Numbered from the stretch's first letter, positions 41,717-51,256 are shown. The stretch is DNA of 64,000 nucleotides from Curvibacter sp. GWA2_63_95 (GCA_001795455.1 MGPB01000025.1:29221-93220), one strand, 5' to 3'. Notes: generated from the letters alone by a model not told the origin. Translations and numbers: made by a program.

Positions 41717-42313
41717 ATGAGCTCTCTGATTCATACCTCCACTTCCGGCGCTTCCATCCCTTCGCGCCGCGCCTTTATGGGCCGCACCGGCACCTTGTCT
41801 GCGGTGGCCGTGGCCTTGCTGGCTGGTAAAGATGCGCTGGCCCAAGGCATGGCCGGTGACACATCCAAGGACGTGGGCATCCTCAATGTGGCGCTGGGCC
41901 TGGAGCACGAAGCCATCAACGCCTACCAACTGGGCGCAGGCAGCGGCCTGCTGCAAAAGCCGGTGCTGGACGTGGCGGTGCGTTTTCAGGCCGACCACAA
42001 GGCCCACCGCGACGCGCTGATCGCCACCATCCAGAAGCTGGGCGGCACACCGGTGATGGAAAAGAAGCTGGACGAGTACGCCAAGGCCCTGAAGGCCGAC
42101 ACCCTGCGCAACCAGGGCGATGTGCTGGACCTGGCCGCGCGCCTGGAACTGGGCGCCATCAACGCCTACCTGGGGGTGATCCCCGCGTTTGGCAACAAGG
42201 ACCTGGCCAAGGTGGCCGGCCGCTTGGCGGCTGACGAGACCATGCACTACACGTTGCTGCAAAACGCGCTGGGCCGTCCGCTGCCCGCAGGCGCCTTGTC
42301 CTTCGGCGCGTAA
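41717..42313 (+). CDS. Tat-exported ferritin-like domain protein
   Basis: 198 residues. The N-terminus has a twin-arginine signal (IPSRRAFMGRTGTLSAVAVA). The mature part is a four-helix ferritin-like fold with paired acidic/His motifs: LGLEHEAINAYQLGAG, FQADHKAHRDALI, LAARLELGAINAYLG and LAADETMHYTLLQNALG. These could bind a di-metal centre. Such proteins often accompany ECF sigma/anti-sigma pairs and small cytochromes. It is the first gene of a three-gene operon (6 bp to the cytochrome gene). A role in periplasmic oxidative stress or iron handling is inferred only. Confidence 0.82.
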   Translation: MSSLIHTSTSGASIPSRRAFMGRTGTLSAVAVALLAGKDALAQGMAGDTSKDVGILNVALGLEHEAINAYQLGAGSGLLQKPVLDVAVRFQADHKAHRDALIATIQKLGGTPVMEKKLDEYAKALKADTLRNQGDVLDLAARLELGAINAYLGVIPAFGNKDLAKVAGRLAADETMHYTLLQNALGRPLPAGALSFGA

Positions 42314-42318
42314 TCGGT

Positions 42319-42720
42319 ATGCGTTGGCCCTGTGTGTTGCTCTTGGGTCTGCTGGGCCTCTCCGCGGGGGCCCAGGCCCAGTCGGTGGCGCGCGGGCAGG
42401 CGCTCTTCGAGAGCCGCTGCGTGGCCTGCCACAGCCTGGACGCCAACCGCGTGGGGCCCGCCCTGCGCGGTGTGGTGGGACGCACGGCAGGCAAGGCCAA
42501 AGACTATTTTTATTCTGAGGCCATGGCTGCGGCCACCCAGGTATGGGATGTGCCCCAGCTCAAGGCCTGGCTCACCAACCCCGAAACCGTGGTGCCCGGG
42601 CAGGACATGAACTACCGCCTGGACATCGCCCAGGACCGCGACGACGTCGTGGCCTACCTGGCCTCCGTGTCCGCACCCGCTTCCAACCCCCATCCTTACT
42701 CTCAGAAAGCAAAACCATGA
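42319..42720 (+). CDS. Small class I cytochrome c
   Basis: 133 residues with a signal peptide (WPCVLLLGLLGLSAGAQA). A single haem c site CVACH lies in FESRCVACHSLDANRVGPAL, with the distal Met probably in VPGQDMNYRLD. It resembles cytochrome c550/cycM types that shuttle electrons in the periplasm. The stop overlaps the start of the DUF3455 gene by 4 bp (ATGA), so the two are coupled. Confidence 0.88.
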   Translation: MRWPCVLLLGLLGLSAGAQAQSVARGQALFESRCVACHSLDANRVGPALRGVVGRTAGKAKDYFYSEAMAAATQVWDVPQLKAWLTNPETVVPGQDMNYRLDIAQDRDDVVAYLASVSAPASNPHPYSQKAKP

Positions 42721-43259
42721 AAACACGTACCGCCTTGTCCCTCGTGCTCGTTGCCGGTTTGGCCGCTTGCGCCAACCAGCCCATGCGCACACCGTTCAGC
42801 CAGGACATGCTGCCCGCTGCTGTGAAGGTGCCGGCAGGCCACACCGTGGCGATGGAAACCGCCGCTGCGGGCGACATCACCTACCAGTGCCGTGCCAAGA
42901 AGGACATGGCCGGTCAGTTTGAATGGGTGTTTGTGGGGCCGGATGCGGGCCTGAAGGACCGCAGCGGCAAGGTGGTTGGCCGCTACTTTGGCCCCCCCGC
43001 CACCTGGGAGGGTACCGATGGCTCCAAGGTCACCGCCACGCAGGTAGCCGTCGCCCCCCATGGCGATGCAAATATTCCGTTGCAACTGGTGAAGGCCAAC
43101 CCCGCCATGGGCATGGGCACCATGCAAGGTGTGACCTACATCCAGCGCGTGGCAACCGTAGGCGGCATTGCGCCCAAGGCCGCGTGCGCTCAGGCCAACG
43201 AAGGTGCCAAGCAAATCGTGCAGTACCAGGCCGACTACATCCTCTACAAATCTATGTAA
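42717..43259 (+). CDS. DUF3455 lipoprotein
   Basis: 180 residues from the ATG overlapping the cytochrome stop. The N-terminus LSLVLVAGLAAC is a lipobox, so it is likely an outer-membrane-anchored lipoprotein. The body (VKVPAGHTVAMETAAAGDI, YQCRAKKDMAGQFEWVFVGP, LKDRSGKVVGRYFGPPATWE, TYIQRVATVGGIAP) matches DUF3455. The function is unknown. It closes the ferritin-like/cytochrome operon controlled, by context, by the divergent ECF pair. Confidence 0.85.
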   Translation: MKTRTALSLVLVAGLAACANQPMRTPFSQDMLPAAVKVPAGHTVAMETAAAGDITYQCRAKKDMAGQFEWVFVGPDAGLKDRSGKVVGRYFGPPATWEGTDGSKVTATQVAVAPHGDANIPLQLVKANPAMGMGTMQGVTYIQRVATVGGIAPKAACAQANEGAKQIVQYQADYILYKSM

Positions 43260-43304
43260 GCCCCAGCTGGGCAGGCGCATACGGGGCTTCCATGGGCTGT
43301 CATA

Positions 43305-43324
43305 TACTGTTCTTAAAAACAGTA
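43305..43324. promoter_or_regulatory. LexA-type SOS box before tag
   Basis: TACTGTTCTTAAAAACAGTA has perfect outer arms (TACTGT/ACAGTA) around an AT-rich centre, with the CTGT-N8-ACAG layout of the LexA operator of beta/gammaproteobacteria. It ends 27 bp before the tag ATG and probably overlaps the promoter. Confidence 0.8.
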
Positions 43325-43351
43325 TTTGTATTTTGAACAGGGAGCCCCGCC

Positions 43352-44005
43352 ATGCTTGACGACACCACTGCGCCCACCGGCTTGTTTGCCGACGACACCC
43401 AGGTCACCCGCTGCGTGTGGTGCCGTGCCACGCCCCACTACCAGCACTACCACGACCACGAGTGGGGCTACCCGGTGGACAGCGACACCCGCCTGTTCGA
43501 GAAGATCTGCCTGGAAGGCTTTCAGGCCGGCCTGAGCTGGCTCACCATCCTGAACAAGCGTGAATCATTCCGCGCCGCCTTTGCCGGTTTTGACATGGAC
43601 AAGGTGGCCGCGTTTGACGACGCCGATGTGAAGCGTCTGGTGCTGGACGCCGGCATCGTGCGCCACCGCGGCAAGATTGAATCCACCATCAACAACGCAA
43701 AAAGAGCGATGGAACTTCGCAAGGAGTTCGGGTCGCTGGCCGCCTACTTTTGGCGCTTCGAGCCCGCGGCCACGACCCGCCCCAGTCAGATCACCCGGCA
43801 AACCCTGAGTGGCATCACCACCTCACCCGAGTCGATTGCCTTGTCAAAGGATCTGCGCAAGCGCGGTTGGAGCTTTGTCGGTCCCACCACCATGTACGCG
43901 TTTATGCAAGCCATGGGCTTGGTGAACGACCACCTGGAAGGCTGCCATGCGCGCGAGCGTGCCTTGCAGGCGCGGGCGGACTTTGTGGCGCCCAAGCCCG
44001 CTTGA
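43352..44005 (+). CDS. tag: DNA-3-methyladenine glycosylase I
   Basis: 217 residues. The zinc snap is visible: CVWCRATPHYQHYHDHEWG at the N-terminus (Cys and His) and NDHLEGCHARE near the C-terminus (His and Cys). The helix-hairpin-helix region and catalytic pocket lie between, with LFEKICLEGFQAGLSWLTIL and NKRESFRAAFAGFD. It excises N3-methyladenine. A 20-bp LexA-type palindrome lies 27 bp upstream, so induction by DNA damage is likely; the E. coli tag gene is not part of the SOS regulon as far as I know. It is convergent with the DsbA-like gene. Confidence 0.95.
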   Translation: MLDDTTAPTGLFADDTQVTRCVWCRATPHYQHYHDHEWGYPVDSDTRLFEKICLEGFQAGLSWLTILNKRESFRAAFAGFDMDKVAAFDDADVKRLVLDAGIVRHRGKIESTINNAKRAMELRKEFGSLAAYFWRFEPAATTRPSQITRQTLSGITTSPESIALSKDLRKRGWSFVGPTTMYAFMQAMGLVNDHLEGCHARERALQARADFVAPKPA

Positions 44006-44024
44006 TGCGCGGCGCTGCGGTGGT

Positions 44025-44660
44025 TTAGGCCTGCGCTAGGCTCGCCCGCAAATTCTCAACACTGCCGTACAGGGCATTGCCCTGCAGCAGCCGGTCGCCG
44101 GTTGCACCGTGCACCACCAGCGCTGGCACGCCTTGCGCGTGGTGCTGGCGCATCAGGCGCTGCGCGGCCTGCACGCGCATGGCGTGGGCTTCGCGCAAGG
44201 CGGCATCGGGGCTCAGCAGGCGCTCCGCCGCTGCGGTCAGGCCCAGGGTACGTAGCTGCTGCGCCACCACACCCGCATCCGCCGTGTCCAGGCCCTGCAC
44301 ATACCGCGCCTCTTGCAGCAACTTGAGCGCCTCCAGCTCGCGGGCGGGCTCGGTCAGCGCGACGGCGCAGAGCGCCAGCGTGGTGGTGGTCGAATCAAAC
44401 GCGCTGCCCAGCTTGCCCAGCACGTTGGCACGGTAGGCCTCGGTGAAGCGCTGGCCGCTGAGCTTGGCAATGCGTACATCGTTGGACCAGGCGTAGTCGG
44501 CAAACGCAGCATCCATGGTGCGCCCGCCGCCAGAAAACAGGCCGGTGGGAGCCAGCGTCAGCGCGACCGATGGGTCTTGCGCCAGCTGCTGGAGGGCAGG
44601 GGAAGCGCCGTAGCACCAGCCGCACAGGGGGTCGAACAAATAGGTCACAGTGGTGGACAT
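44025..44660 (-). CDS. DsbA-family thioredoxin-like protein (FrnE type)
   Basis: 211 residues, no signal peptide. The thioredoxin-fold redox motif CGWC is in VTYLFDPLCGWCYGASPAL, followed by a helical insertion and the cis-Pro segment in AQGVPALVVHG. This matches cytoplasmic DsbA-like proteins of the FrnE/DsbA oxidoreductase group. It may act as a thiol oxidoreductase or isomerase. A small helical protein gene lies 9 bp upstream on the same strand. Confidence 0.82.
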   Translation of the reverse strand: MSTTVTYLFDPLCGWCYGASPALQQLAQDPSVALTLAPTGLFSGGGRTMDAAFADYAWSNDVRIAKLSGQRFTEAYRANVLGKLGSAFDSTTTTLALCAVALTEPARELEALKLLQEARYVQGLDTADAGVVAQQLRTLGLTAAAERLLSPDAALREAHAMRVQAAQRLMRQHHAQGVPALVVHGATGDRLLQGNALYGSVENLRASLAQA

Positions 44661-44669
44661 GGGAGGCTT

Positions 44670-44924
44670 TCAATCGTTGTTTTGGGTGGCAGCGGCAAGC
44701 GCCTGCTCAAACAGGGCAATCTCTTCTTGCAGGCTGCCGCGGCTGCGGAAGTGCCGGGCGGCGCGGTTGTACCAGTTCTCGGCGTCTTCCAGATCGCCTT
44801 CCTGCAGGTGCAGGATGCCGTGCAACCAGGCGGCCAGCATGGAGTCGTCCTTCTGCACCAGGTCGTGCGCGGCGTGCCAGCGCCCGGCGTGCAGGTCTTG
44901 CAAAACTTGGTGAAGAGCGGTCAT
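44670..44924 (-). CDS. Small TPR-like helical protein
   Basis: 84 residues, soluble, all helical by appearance: LHQVLQDLHAGRWHAAHDLVQ, MLAAWLHGILHLQEGDLEDAENWYNRAARHF, EEIALFEQALAAAT. The pattern WLHGILHLQEGDLEDAENWYNRA looks like one tetratricopeptide-like repeat. It is probably co-transcribed with the DsbA-like gene and may be an adaptor. No family is recognised. Confidence 0.6.
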   Translation of the reverse strand: MTALHQVLQDLHAGRWHAAHDLVQKDDSMLAAWLHGILHLQEGDLEDAENWYNRAARHFRSRGSLQEEIALFEQALAAATQNND

Positions 44925-44979
44925 AGGGGACTCCTGTTTACAGATAGGGATGCCATGCCCTAAGGCATGGCAATGGTGC

Positions 44980-45846
44980 TTACCACTTCATCTCGCCGGT
45001 GTTGACCTTGGCTCCGATGTCCAGCGACAGGGCTCCGTCCGTCAGGGCAGGGTAGGCCTGTTTCATGGCGGGGATCAGGGTGGCGCTGGTTTTGTTGGCG
45101 GCCAGGTTCTTCTCGAAAGTCTGCAGGTAGTCCTTGGTAAAGGCAATCGCGCTGGCGTCCACTTTGGTGCCCGCCTTCATGTGGCCGGGAATCACCAGCT
45201 CGGGCTTCAGGGCGGCCATGTCGTCCAGCTGGGCCACCCAGGCGGCGCGCTCGGCGGCGGTTTGGGTGTCCGCGGTCCAGACGTGCATATTGCCGAACAC
45301 GCCGATGTTGCCCACCACCGCCTTGATGGACGGGATCCAGGCGTAGGGGCGGTGTGCCAGCAGGCCTTGGGTGCCGCGGATCTCGATCGTTTGGCCTTCC
45401 AGCGTCAGCGTGTTGCCTTCCAGGGCGCGGGGCACCACGGGCTTGCGGGGAGCGTTGGCGCCCATCTTGGGACCCCAGAACGCGACCTTGCCCGCGAGCT
45501 TGGGGGCCAGCTTGCCCAGCACCGCGGGTGTGGTCACCACGTCGGCTTGGGGGAACACTTCTTTCAGGGCTTCCACACCGAAGTAGTAGTCGGGGTCGGC
45601 CTGGCTCACGTAGATGGTGGTGAGCTGCTTGCCACTGTCGAGCACGTTGGCCGCAATGCGCAAGGCGTCCGCACGGGTGAAACCGGCGTCGATGACGATG
45701 GCGTCTTTCTGGCCATAGACCAGGGTGGAGTTGACGTTGAAGCTGTTGCCGTCAGCGTTGTAGACCTTGACGGTGAGCGGCTGTTGGGCGTGGGCTGCCC
45801 CGAAAGTGATGGCCAGTGTTGCGGCGAGTACGGTCGTGCGGATCAT
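44980..45846 (-). CDS. Metallo-beta-lactamase-fold exported protein with degenerate metal site
   Basis: 288 residues with a signal peptide (TTVLAATLAITFGAAHA). The fold is that of MBL hydrolases: VNSTLVYGQKDAIVIDAGF, TTIYVSQADPDYYFGVEAL and ELVIPGHMKAG. The usual HxHxDH at residues 82-87 reads QADPDY, so three of the four ligands are replaced, while the later GHM His is kept. It may bind one metal differently or be non-catalytic. It is divergent from a LysR gene across an inverted repeat, which suggests LysR control. Confidence 0.75.
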   Translation of the reverse strand: MIRTTVLAATLAITFGAAHAQQPLTVKVYNADGNSFNVNSTLVYGQKDAIVIDAGFTRADALRIAANVLDSGKQLTTIYVSQADPDYYFGVEALKEVFPQADVVTTPAVLGKLAPKLAGKVAFWGPKMGANAPRKPVVPRALEGNTLTLEGQTIEIRGTQGLLAHRPYAWIPSIKAVVGNIGVFGNMHVWTADTQTAAERAAWVAQLDDMAALKPELVIPGHMKAGTKVDASAIAFTKDYLQTFEKNLAANKTSATLIPAMKQAYPALTDGALSLDIGAKVNTGEMKW

Positions 45847-45914
45847 GGGGAACTCCTGAAGGTTGTTGGACGCTTTGAGGACGTCTCATCAGCGTTGGGG
45901 TGAACTTTAATTTC

Positions 45915-45942
45915 AATAATCGAGCAGATAAACCCGATAATT
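45915..45942. promoter_or_regulatory. Candidate LysR-type operator
   Basis: AATAATCG (45915-45922) and CGATAATT (45935-45942) form a near-perfect inverted repeat with 12 bp between, in the gap between the divergent MBL-fold and lysR genes. The ATC-rich interrupted dyad is typical for LysR regulators. Confidence 0.55.
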
Positions 45943-45974
45943 CGCGCAAAACTGTTTCATAAATTGAGCAAATC

Positions 45975-46877
45975 ATGGACCGACTGACCGCCATGCAGGT
46001 GTTTGTGGAGGTTGCGCAGAGTGGCAGCTTCAGTGCCACGGCCGACAAGCTGGACATGTCCCGCGCCATGGTGACGCGGTATGTGGGCGCGCTGGAGCAG
46101 TGGCTGGGCGCACGGCTCTTGCAGCGCACCACCCGCAGCGTGACCCTGACCGACGCCGGCGAGAGCTGCCTGCGCCGCAGCCAGCAGATGCTGGCGCTGG
46201 TGGACAACGTGGAAGAAGAAACCAGCCGCCACGACGGTGCGCTGCGCGGGCAACTGCGGGTGACCTGCAGCATGTCGTTTGCGTACGCCGAAATGGCGGC
46301 TGCGATTGCCGACTTTCTGGCGCTCTACCCGCAGCTCAAGATCGACCTCAATGCCAGCGAAGGCGCACTCAATCTGGTGGAGGCGCGCATCGATTTGGCC
46401 ATCCGCATCAGTGCCGAGCCGGACCCGGCGCTCATCGGCCGGGTGCTGGCGCCCTGTGCCTCGGTGCTGGTGGCGTCCCCCGGCTATTTGGCCAAGCACG
46501 GCACGCCGGAGATTCCCACGGACCTGCTGGCCCACCGCTGCCTGAGTTATGCCAACTTCGGCAAAAGCGTGTGGAAGCTGCAGCGTGGCGATGAACACGC
46601 CGAGGTGCAGGTGGGCAGCCATTTCAGTGCCAACGAGGCCACGGCCTTGCTGCGGGCCGCGCTTGCTGGCGGCGGGGTGGCCATGCAACCCACCTACCTG
46701 GCCAGCCCGCACTTGGCCGACGGCAGCTTGCAGGTGGTGCTGCCGCAGTGGCAACTGCCCATGATGTCCATCTACGCGCTCTACCCCTCGCGCAAGCACC
46801 TCTCACCCGCGGTGCGGGCTCTGCTGGACTTTCTGGCCGAGCGCTTTGCCAGTGAGTCGTGGAAGTGGCCTCGGTAG
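45975..46877 (+). CDS. LysR-family transcriptional regulator
   Basis: 300 residues. The N-terminal winged HTH is canonical: MDRLTAMQVFVEVAQSGSFSATADKLDMSRAMVTRYVGALEQWLGARLL, then TTRSVTLTDAGE. The C-terminal part is the periplasmic-binding-like effector domain (LRGQLRVTCSMSFAYAEMAAAI). It is divergent from the MBL-fold gene across a dyad at 45915-45942 and likely regulates it and itself. The effector is unknown. Confidence 0.92.
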   Translation: MDRLTAMQVFVEVAQSGSFSATADKLDMSRAMVTRYVGALEQWLGARLLQRTTRSVTLTDAGESCLRRSQQMLALVDNVEEETSRHDGALRGQLRVTCSMSFAYAEMAAAIADFLALYPQLKIDLNASEGALNLVEARIDLAIRISAEPDPALIGRVLAPCASVLVASPGYLAKHGTPEIPTDLLAHRCLSYANFGKSVWKLQRGDEHAEVQVGSHFSANEATALLRAALAGGGVAMQPTYLASPHLADGSLQVVLPQWQLPMMSIYALYPSRKHLSPAVRALLDFLAERFASESWKWPR

Positions 46878-46879
46878 TT

Positions 46880-46945
46880 TGCTATATATTTAATAGCTGT
46901 TCGCGCATATTCCATAAGCTCTAGAGGCTTGTTTGGCATAAAAAT
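46880..46945 (+). repeat. Dispersed ~60-bp repeat, copy 8 (intergenic)
   Basis: gctatatatttaatagctgt, tcgcgcatattccataagct, ctagaggcttgtttggcata. It lies between the convergent ends of the LysR and XRE genes and touches the XRE stop codon. Confidence 0.85.
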
Positions 46946-47541
46946 CAGCCCAAATGCTCCACCACCAGCACCGCCTTGGCCATGCCTTTGCCGGTGTTGC
47001 TGATGGCGTGCTGCACATCCACCGCATAACGTGCGCTGTCGCCTGCCTTGAGCACCTTGCTGCTGTCGGCGGCCTGCACCGTGAGGCTGCCACTGAGCAC
47101 CGAGAGGTGTTCTTTTGCGCCCGCCTCGTGCGGCTCGGAGGCCAGCACGCCGCCGGGTTCCACCGCCAGTTCGTACCACTCCACGCGCCCGGCCAAGGCA
47201 ATGGGCCCCAGGATGCGCAGCGTGCACTTGCCGTCCGGGCTGGTGGTGACCGGGATGGTGTGGGCCGGCACCAGCTCCACCGTGGGCGTGGCCTTGTCCG
47301 CCGGGGTATTGCCCAGCAGGTCGGTGAGGCTGATGCCCAGCGCCGTGGCCAGGCGCCACAGCACACCCACTGTCGGGTTGGCCTGGTTGCGCTCCACCTC
47401 CGACAGCATGGACTTGGACACCCCCGCGCGTTTGGAGAGCTCGTCCAGCGACAGCTGTTGCGCCTTGCGCGCGTCTTGCAGTTTGGAGCCGACGGCTGGT
47501 GGGCCTTCGGTCAAGGGAGTGGAGTGGGGGACTTGCGCCAT
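46945..47541 (-). CDS. XRE-family regulator with C-terminal cupin
   Basis: 198 residues. The HTH domain is GSKLQDARKAQQLSLDELSKRAGVSKSMLSEVERNQANPTVGVLWRLATAL; the C-terminal half is a cupin beta barrel (VEWYELAVEPGGVLASEPHEAGAKEHLSVLSG, SARYAVDVQHAISNTG). This architecture is common in regulators of amino-acid or polyamine metabolism, where the cupin senses a small molecule. It is divergent from the threonine aldolase gene, which is the evident candidate target. Confidence 0.88.
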   Translation of the reverse strand: MAQVPHSTPLTEGPPAVGSKLQDARKAQQLSLDELSKRAGVSKSMLSEVERNQANPTVGVLWRLATALGISLTDLLGNTPADKATPTVELVPAHTIPVTTSPDGKCTLRILGPIALAGRVEWYELAVEPGGVLASEPHEAGAKEHLSVLSGSLTVQAADSSKVLKAGDSARYAVDVQHAISNTGKGMAKAVLVVEHLG

Positions 47542-47574
47542 CGTGGTGTTGGTCGGTAGAATGGATTTTTGTTC

Positions 47575-47591
47575 GATATACCGGAAATATC
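47575..47591. promoter_or_regulatory. Candidate operator between XRE-cupin and threonine aldolase genes
   Basis: GATAT (47575-47579) and ATATC (47587-47591) flank ACCGGAA; a further CGATAT lies at 47600-47605. The site is in the 73-bp divergent gap and suits binding by the XRE protein, though the arms are short. Confidence 0.35.
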
Positions 47592-47614
47592 CGCTGAAAC
47601 GATATTACACCGCC

Positions 47615-48682
47615 ATGACCACTTTGCCAAACCCTGCCCACATCCCTCCCGGCTACCACTTGCAATTCGCCAGCGACAACACCTCCGGCATCTGCCCCGA
47701 GGCCATGCAGGCGTTTGCTGCGGCGAATACGGGGTTTGCCGCGTCGTATGGCAACGACGACGCCACCCGCCTGGCCTGCGACCGGCTGCGTGAGGTGTTT
47801 GAGGCCGATGCCGAAGTCTTCTTCGTCTTCAACGGCACGGCGGCCAATTCGATTGCGTTGGCCTCCCTGTGCCAGTCTTACCAGGCCGTCATTTGCAGCG
47901 ACACCGCGCACGTGGAAACGGATGAGTGCGGCGCGCCCGAGTTTTTCTCCAACGGTTCCAAACTGCTCTCCGCCCCGCACCGCCACGGCAAGCTCACCTC
48001 GGCCGGGGTGCTGGAAGTCATCACCCGCCGCACCGATGTGCATTACCCGCGGCCCAAGGTCGTCACGCTCACCCAGTCCACCGAGATGGGTTCGGTCTAC
48101 CAAAAGGGCGAGATCAGCGGCATCAGCCGCATCGCGCAGGAGCACGGCCTGAAGGTGCACATGGACGGCGCACGTTTTGCCAACGCCGTGGCCGCCCTCA
48201 AGGTGGCGCCGGCCGACATCACCTGGCGTGCCGGCGTGGACGTGTTGTGTTTTGGCGGCACCAAGATGGGCCTGCCGATTGGCGAGGCGATTGTGTTTTT
48301 TGACCGCAAGCTGGGCGAAGAGTTTTCCTACCGCTGCAAGCAGGCCGGGCAGCTGGCCTCCAAGATGCGTTACCTCTCCGCCCCCTGGCTGGCCATGCTG
48401 ACCGACGGCACCTGGCTGCGCCATGCGGCGCATGCCAACGCCATGGCCCACCGCCTGTCCGAAAAAATTGCCGGCATCGCCGGAGCCGAGTTGCTGCTGC
48501 CCACCGAGGTGAACGGCGTATTCGTCAACCTGCCCGACCCCGCGATTGCCCGCCTCAAGGCCCTGGGCTGGACCTTCTACACCTTCATCGGCGGCGGTGC
48601 CCGATTCATGTGCTCCTGGGCCACCACCGAAGAGGCCGTGGACCATTTGGCACATGATTTGGAGACGGTGCTGGCGGGGTGA
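47615..48682 (+). CDS. ltaE: Low-specificity L-threonine aldolase
   Basis: 355 residues from the ATG at 47615; an in-frame extension further upstream overlaps the XRE gene and is not real. PLP fold-type I motifs: FASDNTSGICPEAMQAF, FNGTAANSIALASLC, VHMDGARFANAVAALK, and the PLP Lys in VLCFGGTKMGLPIGE. It cleaves threonine/allo-threonine to glycine and acetaldehyde. Control by the divergent XRE-cupin regulator is likely. Confidence 0.92.
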   Translation: MTTLPNPAHIPPGYHLQFASDNTSGICPEAMQAFAAANTGFAASYGNDDATRLACDRLREVFEADAEVFFVFNGTAANSIALASLCQSYQAVICSDTAHVETDECGAPEFFSNGSKLLSAPHRHGKLTSAGVLEVITRRTDVHYPRPKVVTLTQSTEMGSVYQKGEISGISRIAQEHGLKVHMDGARFANAVAALKVAPADITWRAGVDVLCFGGTKMGLPIGEAIVFFDRKLGEEFSYRCKQAGQLASKMRYLSAPWLAMLTDGTWLRHAAHANAMAHRLSEKIAGIAGAELLLPTEVNGVFVNLPDPAIARLKALGWTFYTFIGGGARFMCSWATTEEAVDHLAHDLETVLAG

Positions 48683-48696
48683 CGGGTGCTGCGAGT

Positions 48697-48762
48697 GCTA
48701 TTAATTCAGTAGCTGCTCGCGCATATTCCACGGGCGCTAGAGGTCTATTTGGCTTGTAAGTT
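48697..48762 (+). repeat. Dispersed ~60-bp repeat, copy 9 (intergenic)
   Basis: gctattaattcagtagctgc, tcgcgcatattccacgggcg, ctagaggtctatttggcttg. It fills the gap between the convergent ltaE and zincin genes and is one of the most complete copies. Confidence 0.88.
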
Positions 48763-49776
48763 CTAGTGCAGCGCCTTGCTGGCCCAAGCCTGCAGGGCCA
48801 GACGCACCGGGTGGCGGGCGCTGGCGTCGGCGCGGCCACCGAGCCAGTAGCCCAGCAGGTCGGCCGCAATCTCGTAGGGGTGGTAGAGCCCGTTGCGGTC
48901 CGGGAAGGTATTCACATAGGCGGCAACACCCAGCAGCGGCTGGGTCACAGGCTGGCCATCGCGCTCCTGCATGCGCCACTCCCCTTGGTCCCGCTGGTAC
49001 ATCACGGCCAGCATTTGAAAGTCGCGCGGCATGCTGGGCGTCTTCAGGTTGCTGAGCTGCAGGTAAGGCAGCACGGCTTGGCCGGGCGTGTCAGGCAACG
49101 GAAATATCCACTCGCTCAACGGTGCGTCGGGGTTGACCACGCCACGCACCAGCAAGGACGGCGTTTGCGGTGCGGCAATGCGCGTAAAGCCCAGCACCTC
49201 GCTGGCCAAGGTGTCGAACAGTGCGGGCTGGGTACGCTGCAGCACATGGGTTTGCTCGTGCACCAGCAGGTAGCTCAGAAAACCTTGCAACCCGGCCAGC
49301 TCTTTGGCGCGGTAGGGCGCCAGCAGGCTCTGCATGAGCCCGGCACTGAACACAATGGTGTCACCCCGCGTGTGGGGCAAGCCGCCTTCCACCTTGTCGC
49401 TGACCTTGGCAAACTTCCAGGGCGTGTGGGTGTAGAGCGGGGCTTTCTCGGTGAGCGTGGGCCACAGCGCACCCACGGCCCAGCGCAGCATGGTCTGTTC
49501 GTCGGCAGAGAACTCTTGTACTTCGCTGGCGTAGTGGGCGCGGGCCTGTTCACGTGCGGTGGCCAGGGGCAGGTTCAGCAGGTCCAGCCGGGTTTTGGCC
49601 ACCAGCTCGGGCGTCTGCATGGCCTCAAAGTAGGGCTGGGCGCCGGGTCCCGCCATCAGGCTTGCGGCTTCGCTGCGGTTCAGAAACTGCAGCGTGGGCT
49701 CTGCGGCCCGGGCCAGCCCGAGCCAGCTGCTGCCGGCCAGGCACAGGGCCAGAAGTCCCAGGTGGCGGCGCAGCAT
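48763..49776 (-). CDS. Exported HExxH zinc metalloprotein (zincin-like), unrecognised family
   Basis: 337 residues from the ATG at 49776. Signal peptide RRHLGLLALCLAGSSWLGLARA. The centre holds SYLLVHEQTHVLQR with HEQTH at about 173-177, a zincin active-site signature; a candidate third ligand is the Glu in YHPYEIAADLLGYW near the C-terminus. No propeptide or binding module is visible. I do not recognise the family. It lies 7 bp from the end of argH on the same strand, so it may be co-transcribed with argH. Substrate unknown. Confidence 0.7.
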   Translation of the reverse strand: MLRRHLGLLALCLAGSSWLGLARAAEPTLQFLNRSEAASLMAGPGAQPYFEAMQTPELVAKTRLDLLNLPLATAREQARAHYASEVQEFSADEQTMLRWAVGALWPTLTEKAPLYTHTPWKFAKVSDKVEGGLPHTRGDTIVFSAGLMQSLLAPYRAKELAGLQGFLSYLLVHEQTHVLQRTQPALFDTLASEVLGFTRIAAPQTPSLLVRGVVNPDAPLSEWIFPLPDTPGQAVLPYLQLSNLKTPSMPRDFQMLAVMYQRDQGEWRMQERDGQPVTQPLLGVAAYVNTFPDRNGLYHPYEIAADLLGYWLGGRADASARHPVRLALQAWASKALH

Positions 49777-49783
49777 GTGTGCC

Positions 49784-51217
<1,434 letters not shown>

Positions 51218-51256
51218 GGGAGACGCTTCTCAGAATGGAGTCAAAATCTGCTGAAC

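Noticed and set aside
46781..48655. 624-codon minus-strand frame across lysR, the XRE gene and ltaE
   Set aside because: It crosses three genes with strong motifs and has no family features.
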